The notes beneath the pieces were generated by a model that made no database searches, was not told where the DNA came from, and was given only the letters and a program-made list of their open reading frames with translations. From contig NC_087063.1 of the NCBI RefSeq assembly GCF_963678635.1, positions 26,347,649-26,411,648 on the forward strand: a stretch of 64,000 nt of DNA. Direction: 5' to 3'. Numbering within the stretch: position 1 is the stretch's first letter; each line of letters begins with the position of its first letter. Made by a program: the position numbers and the translations under genes. Positions 46,801 to 58,800 of this stretch are shown here, one piece after another. The DNA comes from Symsagittifera roscoffensis (Eukaryota > Xenacoelomorpha > Acoela > Convolutidae).

Positions 46801-49800
46801 GAAGACGTCATCTCACCTGGTGACGTCATCGAAGGGAAGAGAAAGGAAGTAGCCCCCGAGGAGATACCCGACACCAGAGCCCACCACGTTGAACATTGCC
46901 GCTATCCCAGTGTACACTAAAGTACCAGGCACGAAATAAAAAGCAGTGACAATAATTTCTGGCTACACCAAAATCTCATTTTAGACACACAAAAAACAAG
47001 CATGAGATTTGAATCGCACCTCGCATGACTGAAATTTCAAAGCAAAACATAGCCAACTAACAGAAAATGACCCAATTTGAGAAAACTGGATCAATAGAAC
47101 ATAGCCAACTGACAGTTGGAAAAGCTAATGAACGCAAGAAAACTGAAAAAACTGACTTGTTTTTTCCAAAACCTTGAAATTTGAATTTCGAAGAAAAAAA
47201 TAGATGGCTCTAAAGCCATCTATTTTTTCTCTTTGAATTTTTAGAACATTTTATGGTTGACCCTTTTTTTGCTAAATTTCGCCCAGTTTGAGAAAACTGG
47301 AACAAAAGGCAACTTTTATTTCGCGGGGGAATCTGATAATTAATGTCCAATTTCGAAATTCGAAGTCGATCACGTTTTTTGTGACTTTTACACTTTTGCT
47401 GTTCAATAGTGGAGTTTGCTTTCCTTTTAACAATAGAAATGCCCTGAACTTAAACAGAAATCAAAAATCAAACCGCGAAAAATCAAAATTGAGCCTGAAT
47501 AAACTTTAAGATTTTTACCGAAAAAAAACACCAAGACCTACAGTCACGGGACAATGAAGTTGCAACTTTTAGTTTTCAAGCGAGAAAAAGATTTCTCTAC
47601 AATAATAAAGATTCACGATTAAAAACTTGACATACGATAGATGAAACTCATTTTTAGACAATAGCCGGATAAAAACCGTAAAAACTGTTTTAAGGCGTCG
47701 TTTGGCCATATAATTAGAGGGCGACCGAGAATTGTTCTTAGTGCCAAAAATTTCCCGTCAACAGCACAAGCGGTATGAAACATTGGACCTAAACGTATTC
47801 ATTGGAAAGCTGAGAATCTCAACTAGGCCCTCATGCAGGTTTTATTACTTAAAATTTTGTTAGGCTCTTAGACACAAAGTTGACTGAAAACTCAGTAATT
47901 TATACAGTAAAATGCACAAAATTGGAGTTACTTTCTGTTTCGTAGCTGAGTAGTTTTTTGCATTCCTTTTCAAGTTGAAAAAAAAAAAACTAAAATGAGG
48001 GCCTAGCTGAGATCCTCAGCTTTCCAACGAATACGTTTAGGTCCAAAGTTTTGCATTGCTTGTGCTGCTTACAATTTTTGAAAATAGTTTTCAACAGTTT
48101 TTTATCCGGCTATTGTCTCAAAACAAGTTTCATCTATCATATGTCAAATTTTCAACCGTGAATCTTGCAACTTCTATATCCCGTGACTGTATATAATAGT
48201 CTTCACTATGTTCATTACTCTTAATGAGCCAGGAAATTTTTTTCTGAAATGGTCGAAGCATAAATTTTTTTCTGAATTGGTCGAAGCTAGGTTTGTGCCT
48301 GGGAAGAAGTCCTGTGCGAATTTGTTCATGTAGTCCAGCACATTTGCAAAGAGTGGTGCTGATCCTAGTCCAATTATGGCCATTCCGAGGTAGAAGAACA
48401 GTACCCATAGTCGCAGGTCATTCGCCGGGCGAGGAACGTCAGATGAAACAAGCTGAAGCATAATTGAACCGATTGGAATAAATAAACTTGCATAGATGCC
48501 TCCCCCACCTCTGAGTTATTAGTTTCGTGATTTAAAAGCTGATATGAAGGGAGAAAACTTGTCTAGGCAAATGCACCGACTCCCAGTCTAATTAAATGTA
48601 CACAGAGGCGAAATAGCATTTCGCAATCTTCAGCAAGAAATGGCAAAGAAACTTTTAAATTTGCTAGGGTTTTTAAAAAATTTTTTTTCGTGTTATTGAA
48701 TTGCAAAATAGAACACAAGCGAAGCTGAGCTTCGCATTACTCGCGATACATCGCAAGCACAGCATTGCTAGCGAACAGTAAATCAGACGGAAATAACAAA
48801 AGCTAAAAAAATGGGAAAAGGAAAAAATAAAATTAAATTCAGAAAAACAGTCAAGAAAACAAAACAATCTGCATTAATTTTCAAAACAAACTTTATCGAG
48901 CAGCCAGTAAGCCGAAATTTGTGTAGAGACTCCCATCGAGCCGGAAAAAAACCAAAAAAAAAAACAAAGAATTGTCGTACATAAATTTCGAGCAATTAAG
49001 TTTTAAAACTTTGAATTTTTGCAAGACAAACTACCTGAAGTTAAAAAAAATAAATCTTTTTTTTACACTTGAAGCGACGCAAAAATAAATTAACATAGCC
49101 GATAAAGCATAAGCCGAAACCATTTATGTCGACTAAACATTTCACGCGAGAAAAAAAGGAAAATATACAAAGTCTGGGCTATTAACTTTACAAATTACAG
49201 GAACGAATCAAACACACTTGCATCTACAATTAAAGCTGCTGAAAAAACCCGCGATGTGGCAACTAAGCCGACAAAACATAGGCAGACAAAAACAAAAATC
49301 CGACAAATCAATTCATACAGTGAAAAAAAAACGAAGCCCAGCCGGGACTCAAACCCTAGACCTTGTGTATATATGGTTTACTAATAAACCAATTTTAGTT
49401 TTTATTTGCAAGTTTGTGGGAAAAATTGCTAATGGGAAAAAGTATAGTTCCCGATTACAAGACACGCAAGTTTATATAGAATTAAACACAGAGGTGAAGT
49501 TGCACTTCGCATACACAAGCAAAATATGATCGATAACGCTAGTGGGAAAATATGAATGAGTAAAACTTTGAATCTACAAAATTTATAAGTGACGCACGCC
49601 AATTATGAGTCTACATAACTGCTAAGTGACGCAAGCCAACTATGACGCATTAGCAGTACCAGTCAATTTGAAAAAAAAAAAGAAATTTACAAACTAATAT
49701 GCCTCAACTTTTAGAGTGGACGCATTTTAACTAGTAAACGAAAAATTTCATTAAAAACATCCGACCCTGCCCAGGTTCGAACCCTCTTATTTTGTTGCGG

Positions 49801-52800
49801 GTTTCCTTTCCTACCTCTACGCTACAGATCCAAGATACCTAGAAGCTAAAGTGCTATTTGTAATATAATAGTCTGCGTTAATATTCTTAGCATTGGCTGT
49901 ACTTAATACCTGGTTATTGATCAAAACGAAAACTTTGAAAATAAACACGTTTCGTCGCAACAATATTTGTGTCGCAACAATACTTGCGAGATAGGGTGGG
50001 CTTTGCTTGTGTAAACAGTCCACAGATAATGACGTTGAGCAGTTTGGTCGAGCACTAATTTATGCAAGTTAGGTTAGAAAACTTGAACTCATGAAATAAC
50101 ACAGGAATTTCCCTGTGTAAATAAATTCAATTAGTGATTTATTCAAAGGCCAGCAGCGATCTACCATAAATAGTTGAACAAATTGTTTTTCGGCTCCATC
50201 TTCCTGGATAAATGGTCCCAAAGTAGGAGGGATCTATCTGCCCCAGGAATAATTCTAATAATTGTGCAGTATCCAAGTTAAACAATTTCCCGCTGATTTG
50301 TGTAAAAATCTTCAACCTTAAATAATTAAATCTTCGATACATCAATTTTTTCTCGGGAAAAACTAACTGGCGCAACCATGCATTGAAAACCTTTCAAAAA
50401 AACTTTTCTTTATGTATCATTTTTTGGGATTTTGAGCCAAAAGAATGTAACAACGATTTCATTCTAGAAGAGTACCCAATTTGGCGCCAACAGTGATGAA
50501 AAATGGTAACACTTAACCGTTGAGTGCAATTTACTGTCGGAAAAAACAAACGCCTCTCAAAAGATTGAGTGACTTCTTCGACATGAAACAAATTGCCCAA
50601 TCTTTTGGTTTTTTAATTTTTGTTTTGTTTTTGAATTCTTTTGTCTTAGAAAAAGGTAGGCGAGTATCAGTAATTAACTAATGGTAAAGATTTGGTTTTG
50701 GTACTTGCAATACACCATGGTCAAAACCCTATACAAAATTTGAAAAAATATATATTATTGATGTCGGAACAACCGTGTGCTCATATTTCTAATCTGGCTT
50801 TACATTAAAGCAGACGTGTAACAGACACTTTCGAATATGCAAAACTATTTACCACTTCGTAAATAGTAATAATGGTTATATTTTTAACTAAACTTGAAGA
50901 TCAATGTGCAAATTTCAAGTTAACATTTTAACATCTCTCAAATTTATTTCAATGGAAAAAAATCAAAAAAATGGATGGACAGATATATGACGTAGTGTCT
51001 TTTTTTGCTAGCGGATTTTGACTATCTCCAAGACAGATCGATTGGGAGAATTGCTCGTAATTCGGATTCTAAAAAAATCTATGCGTCGACAAAACGGGTG
51101 TTTTTTTTTTCGTTTTTTTTCAGACACAATTTAAATTGGGCTGTAATTATATAACGCCAACTCCAATCACCATAAATTTCAGCACAGAGGCGAAGTTGCA
51201 CTTCGCATACACAAGCAAAAATATAATTGATAACTCCACTGGGAAAAACTGAATGAGTAAAACTTTGAGTCTACAAAATTGCTAAGCGACGCAAGCCAAT
51301 TATGACGCATCAGCAGTACCAGTCAATTTGAAAAAAGAAGAAATTTACCAAGTAACATGCCATAATGGCTCTTTTCCAGTTCCCCCCTTTCAAAATATCG
51401 AGTTTTATGTTTGTTTTACGTCTTATTACGGCTACATGCGTGATGTTACGCTGTAAAGTATGAAGAAAAAATCTGTTTACAGTTGTCGATTCGTTCACCA
51501 CGCCAAATTTCATTGCAATATGACAAGGTTAAATAAGCTTTTCAAAATTGAATTTGAAGGGGGGGGGGACTGGAAAAGAGCCGCCATAAATTATAGAGTG
51601 TCGCATTTTAACTAGTATACGAACAAGTTCATTAAAAACATCCGACCCTGCCCAGGTTTAAACCCTCTTTGCGGGTCTGATATCTTGAAGCTTAAGTGCT
51701 ATTTGTATTATAATAGTCTGTGTTAATATCCCTAGCATTGGCTGTACTGAATAGCTGGTTATTGATCAAAATGAAAACTTTCAAAATTAACTCATTTCGT
51801 CGCAACAATATTTGCGACTTGGGCGGGAAAAAAAAAGAAAGTTCATACTATCACACAAGCTTTGCTTGCGCAAACGGTAATAAGCTTTTCATGAAAACTT
51901 AGTTTAGGCTCCAAATCTTCAAAAGCGTTTGAACTGCCACTATGATAAAAATGAAAGAATAGGTTAAGGATCTGTTTCTATAAGTTCAAAGAATCTAAAT
52001 CTCATTGGAAGAGAAAGGCAGTACAACAGTGCCGAAAATCAAAATCTTGTTCAACGGTGCCGAAATTATTTTGAATACTGTTTTTACCCTCTCATCACTG
52101 ACAAGTTGAAGATAATGAGGAATTTGATGGGTCTTGCACTCGTGTTGCTGGCACGAGTATGGTTCTACCACTGAAAGGCTCCCATCTCTAGAACCACTGG
52201 CAAGTAATTATATTCAAACGGACGAAAGTTGAAAAAGACAAAAAATTGCCATTTCAACTTATGCCGCTTGTTAAACAAACAGAAGTTCCCCAAGCCCGGC
52301 CTCATAAATTTTGTTGAACAAACAATGAACTCCGCAAATTGTCATTTTTTTGGGTCTTGTTCCAAAACACAAGTGTTCACACAAAACTGCCAACAATTCA
52401 CAAAAATCAAAAGACCCAATTATGATCATTTTTAGTTTCGAAACTGTTGTACTTAAGCATTGTTGAACGCCCCCGATCAGAGACAACAGAAACCACTACC
52501 CTTCAAGAGGTTGATGGATCAAGTCTTTTTGGTGTATATTTAGTTTTTGCATAATTTTGACAAGTCAAAAATTAGCAGCAATGAATCAGGGGCGGACTTA
52601 GGATGAAGTCGGGTGCCCCCGCCTCCTCCCCCCTCAAGGCTTTGACCTTCTCACCAACCAAAGAGTCCCCCTTACGTATTATTAAATGACATGTATTTTA
52701 GGCCTACTAACCCTGAAACTTTTCTAAGGCCCCTTTGGCACCAATATATACTATTTTTGAAGGGGAGCGCGCGCCGAAAAAACGCAATTTTTTGGTCAAA

Positions 52801-55800
52801 ATTTCCCAAAAACGGCTTTTTTGACCGTTTTTTTTAAAATTTGCTTGCGGCGCAAATATTTGGTCACAAGAGGGTCTTTATAGTTTTTTAGGAGAGCTCG
52901 GAAAATCAATCTGGTCGACCCACCCCTCAAGAAAACCTTAGATGCCCCCCCCCTGCAATTAATCATGGCTAAATCATCGCTCTAAATTGCACCAGCGTTG
53001 AATCAGAGCCATTAAACAGGTCTAAAATTTTTTGTTTTCGGCGGTTTCTGTTTTCGTGTATTTACAGAGATTAACGTATTTCGCAACATAACGATGCATC
53101 AAGTAAATCAAAACTATCCGACAAAAATTTTTGTCAATCGTAGTTCTGACTGTAATGAGAACATCTGAAAAAAGGCGCTCGGTGTCTAAGAAAACAGCGC
53201 AAAATGCGACAAAAGCTCAAATTTCTTTTAATGACGGTAGAAATACAAAACTGCGAGGTAACCCGTTATTTCTTTCTTGAAGCTTTTGCAAAAGTGCGTT
53301 TGGAGTGCTACGCACTACATGCACATCTTCCCAATACCTTTTTTAAATATTTGCAATTGCATTTGAGGTTACAAGTTGAAAAAGCTGAGCTTCTCTACAT
53401 TTACGTGGACTGTAACTTTGCGACTACTAACTAATTCAAACTCTTGCGCTCCTTGGCATTTCTCAAAAATTTGTTCGAGCAATTATGCAAAGGACAAAAT
53501 TTCTCACATTAAATTCTTCTGCCAAAGCTGAATTCCTTTAATTGATCAGCTATGTTTGAATAAATTTTACAGAGCTTTGATCAAACAAAATTATATTTGT
53601 GACATTCATTAGTAGTGCGTTTCTTTTTCAAAAAAGGAGGGTTATTGGTTTGTTCGAATGTTCACTTAAGGCCACGACACCTTAAGTTTTGAAAATTGCA
53701 ATATGGATTTTGACTCGGCTTTGGAAATCGCTGGATCTTTTGGTCCGGCGCAACTGATGCTGGTTATCTTCGCCGGTTTTATGTCAGCTTACAATGGATG
53801 GCACGCCTACATTGTTGTATTTGTAGGACTTGATATTGACTTCTCTTGTGCCGATGGGCCAGGAGTTTCCAAGTATCCCTTTCAAAACAACTCGGCTTTG
53901 GACAAATGTGATGAAAGCTGTCAAAAATTAATATTTGAAGACGATACCGGATCAATTTATAAAGACTACGTTTTGGTTTGTAACAACCAACAAATCCTGG
54001 CGACTGTATCGACTTCAGCATACTGGTCGGCATTTCTCATTTCAACCCTAACGTGTGGCTCCATTAGCGAAAAATTCGGCAGAAAATGGCCATCAGCAAT
54101 TTTGGTTTTTCTTCAATTCTTTTCGACACTCGCCACTACGTTTGCACCAGATATCTATTCCTACATTGCGATGCGTTTCGTTTCGGGATTTTGCAGCATT
54201 TCATCTTATCTTGTAATGCTAATTCTGACAGAAAATGTGTCGAAACAATACGTGCCAAAACTAGAAATAACCAATCAGCTCATGTTTGTGATTGGACAAA
54301 TCGCGTGTGTTCTAAGTGCATTCGTATTTGAGGAATCATGGCGCAAACAGTTCTTGACATTGGCACTTCCCTTAATTCCCTTTATGTTTTTCCAGGTGTT
54401 TCTCCTCCCAGAAAGTGCGAGGTGGCTTGAATCCGTTGGCCGAATAAACGAAGCGGAATATAACTTAAAATGGATTGCCAAGTACAATGGAAACCCGACC
54501 AAAGCGATTAACTTGACTAAGCCTGATTCCGAATCAAGTTTGCTTTTGCGCGAGGAGCATGAAAGCTCGAAACAAAAAGACGACTCCTTCAATCAAAAGT
54601 ACCAAAAAGAGACTGGAACATCTCTCAAAATGAGCGTTTTGGATCTATTCAGAACGTTGCATAGCTGTGTTCTAACAGCCGTCAACATGTTAGCATGGTT
54701 TGCATGCAGTATGGTTTATTTCGGCCTAATTTTCAATGTGAAAAAGATTCATGGTAATCTTTATTTGAACTCACTTCTCTTGTCTTTGGTTGACGTCCCA
54801 TCATGGTTCGTTTCAAAATCGATCAATAGATGGGGTCGAAAGACAGTCTTTTATATTGCCTTGTTTGTTGCATCAGCGTTTTGCGCAGGTGTTCCCTTTA
54901 TAGGTGGCTCAGTTCAAATCGTGTTTGCAATGGCCGGCAAATGTCTCGCGACTGCATGTTACAGCATTCTATTCGTCCATTGTCCCGAACAGTTTCCGTC
55001 GTCGATGCGAAACGCTGGAATGTCGCTATGCTCGGCTGCCTCTAAAATTGCTTTAATTCTGACTCCTTTTGTGCTGAAAATGAACTTGGGTGGACCTTTT
55101 TCGGGAGATACGACTCCATTTGAGATCTTCTCCTTCGCTGGATGCTTTGCAGGAGTGACTGTTTGTCTGTTCGGAGTGGAGACGAAAGATAAGCCGACAG
55201 TCGAAACTATTGAAGACTACGAACATCTGGCATCTCCTCGGAGAAAAACTCTGGACGAACATGATTCACTGTAGAAGACTTTAAAAACAAAAAAAAAACA
55301 CAAAAAATTGTCGCAAGGATAACTAAATACTACTATTCATGATCATAGAAAACTTTGATTTTAAAAACGATTTTTAAAAAAATAAACATTCAGGTGGAAA
55401 AAAAACAAGAAATACTGCTTGTTTTTAATGAATTTCCGCCAATCCAATGAAACTTCCGAAAGAGTGATTGTGGTGCCTTATTGAAACCTTTCTTTCGAGA
55501 TTAATCTTTCATCTTTTGAATCAAAATCTTCTAACAATCTGCTCCAGTGTTCCGAAAAAAAAACAAATTGAAGATTTTGGTACTTCACAATCAATTATTA
55601 GGCACTCAATTATTAGGCACTCTTTTTGTTCCGATACCTTTTGGCTTACCTGTTTGCCCAAGTCCTTTTTTACTTAGAAATAAGCAAATGCACTCAATTA
55701 ATTGAACTTTTCACACATAGAAAGCGAAACCGGGCAAACCGTTGCATAATTAAAAATTAACCTTGAAACACAGCCAACAGGCAGTTGAAAAAGAGTCAAT

Positions 55801-58800
55801 GAACGCAATTGAACGACTAATTTTTTTTAAATCTCAACTTTCAAAAATTAAGGATAGAAATTTAAAGCACTTTGAAATTCTAGAACAATTTAAGATTGAC
55901 ATTTTTTTCGATAAAACTAACCTAATTTTAAAAAAAACTGGATCAATAGATAAACTTTTTATATCGCTGAAAATCTGAAATTTGAATTCGAGTTTTGAAA
56001 CGAGTAACCAATCATTTTTTCAGAATTTTACACTTTCGCTGTTCAATAGTGGAGTTTGCCTTAGTTTCAAACAAATAAATTGAACAAAACTTGAAAAAAT
56101 GAAAAGTCAAACCGCAAAAATAGAATTTGAGCCCGAACAAAATCTTTTCCCGAAAAAAAGCAAAAAAAAAAAATTATCGCGAATTATATAAGAGTCTGAA
56201 CTGCGTTCACTGACTCTTATACAATGGCCCATCATAAGCTCAGTAAATAAATATAATGAGATGAGACTCAACTACATTTAATAAAGCACGAAAGCAAAAC
56301 AATCAAATATTGTTGAAGCTTTTATTTCTTTGGATGAGTTTTGAATCCTAAGAGCATAAGAACTATTCATAAGACATGTAAAAACACGTTAAAACGACAA
56401 TTTTTGACTTAAGAGAATTTAATTACAAAATAAAACAGTTGAGCCATTGAAACACCTAATAAATAAACAGATCATAATTTGCTAGTCGCACACCTTTCTA
56501 TGTAACTGTTGCTTTCCGTTGATTTTTACAGGGGCTGAAAACAAATCAGTTTTTACGCGTTGAAGTTAAGAAATTCGTAAAAAAAACAAAGCTTGAAATA
56601 GCAGTATGGGGGGATTAAAAAAAGATGTTTTTGTTATAAATATTATCACAGTCACTGTTTTTGACAACAATTACAAAACTGAAAACGTTTTGGCGTGCGA
56701 AGTTTGCTTTCGCCCGTTCCAATTGAGCCTTTTAATCTATGGGGCATAAAATTTTGCACTGTGGGCAATAAATGTCGGCTCATTTAATGTGTTGCTGAAT
56801 CCACAACGAGCGAAAAGATCAAAGAGATGAGCAGAAAAAATCGAAGCATTGACCTAGCATTTGGAGCTGCACTATGTTTTCATCATTTGTGTCTGGATTC
56901 CACAACATAAAAAAAGATCAAAGATAAACAGCGTTGCTGCGCATTCGACGACAACTATTTGTGTCGTAACCCCCCGACCATCCGAAAATACAGTTTGGAC
57001 CGTAATGACTGTTACACTTGACTAAATTAGAAAAAAAATTGGAAAGTTGGAAAGCTTACTTTTCATTGAAACCTTAATCAATTGAATCTTGAGTTGAAAA
57101 ATATTAAAATTAGGTCTTAAAAAAACTTAAATAAGGTCAATTGCGGCATCATATTAAAATTCCGTGATTGATTTTAAGTAAAAATGCACAAAAATTGTCA
57201 CATATAGGGCCTTTAGCGGATAATTTTGTAAAATTTTCCCATTTTTACTTTGAACTCCTTGTCATTTTCTGTACAAACAAAAAAGTAAATAAATAATATG
57301 AAAAAACAAACACTTGCAGATTTGATTGCTTAAAATGAAAAAAAAACTATACTATTTTTTGTTGGCGACCGCCTACTCATTTTTTGTTTTTTGTTGAGTT
57401 TAAAAAAAGACAATAGTGTTCCAACGCATGGTACGCTAATTGGTACGTCCCCGCCGGCAGTAAACTGTCTTTTTAATATATTTTTAATTTAAGCTTTGTA
57501 TTCAACTTAACTTCATATTTCAGCTGAAATAAACCCCCATGTTGTTTCACAATCTTAAAATGTGTCAGAATTGAACAAAAGCGATACTTTTCGGTTCTAT
57601 TGAGTAGCTTCAGGATATTTTTGAACAAAGAGGCAAAGAGGAGCTACCGATCAATTATTATACAACACAAACATAGCATGGCAAGCTAGCCTAACCATCA
57701 TGCAACAAAACAAAAAGTCCTACATTTCTGTTATTACACACCGAAAAAGCTATATCTACCAAAAACTTCTATGTTTGTTTCGAATGAAGTTCAATTTTAG
57801 GAAAAAACACCAAGAAAAAAAAAAGCATTTAGATTAGCCGTTACATTACCAAATTCAATAAGTGGTAACTAACCCCGATATTGCTTGGGTTGACACCCTG
57901 GAGTCGGAAAAAAACAATACTAATACAAAACTTCGAGCTAAAAGAAGGTTTCGAATTTCTTTTTAGGCCAATCAAACGCACAAGCGCATAAATTTGTTCG
58001 TCGCTTTTCAAATGATAAAAAATTAGACGACTAAGCTGATAACAAACTAGAACCGTTTAATGCGAATGAATATTTTAAGCGGTTATAAAAAAAATAAGAA
58101 AACAAGAATAACCCGAAATTGGAGCTGGTAAATCTTAAACAACATTAAAAAATGTCCAGAAGACGGACTGGGACAAAACATCCTCAGCTATTTGCGTCCC
58201 AAATTTTTCCATTTTAAATGGCGATATTCTTTCCAGCTCGTGAGGGCAATAAAAGTGGTTCAAAAAAATCGGGCAATGTCAATTTTCGGACTATTTTGTC
58301 TAAGGCGCAGTTGTTCAGGACAAAAATTTTCATGCACTCAATTTCCAGCTGAATGTCTATTTAAAACCTAACGGGACCGTACGGATGCATTCATTCATAG
58401 GCAAGTCCAAGCTACTCTCAGCATTTCGCATATTTTCTGCAAAAAAAATATTTGAAGCAATCAGAGTTTGCTCGATTTACGATTTCAGATTTTTAACTTA
58501 CTCTCTCGAGTTTTTTTGGAACTTACACAACAACACGGTTCCTTTCAATGGTAACGTGAAGAATTGAGTACCTGCGCCAAAACGATACTACTTACATCAG
58601 AACGCGAAGAGCTCGAATTTCTACTGCAAAATCCAAATTGTGCCAGTCCTTCTTCTCTGTAAGAATCCATAATTGAAGGTTCATTTAGAGTCGCCAAATG
58701 GGGAATACACATGACAGCTCCTCCGAGCGATAAAACGAGCAGACTCACTCCCAGTATTCTGGGCTGAGATGTCCTTCCGCCGTAATAGGAGAGAGGGATG

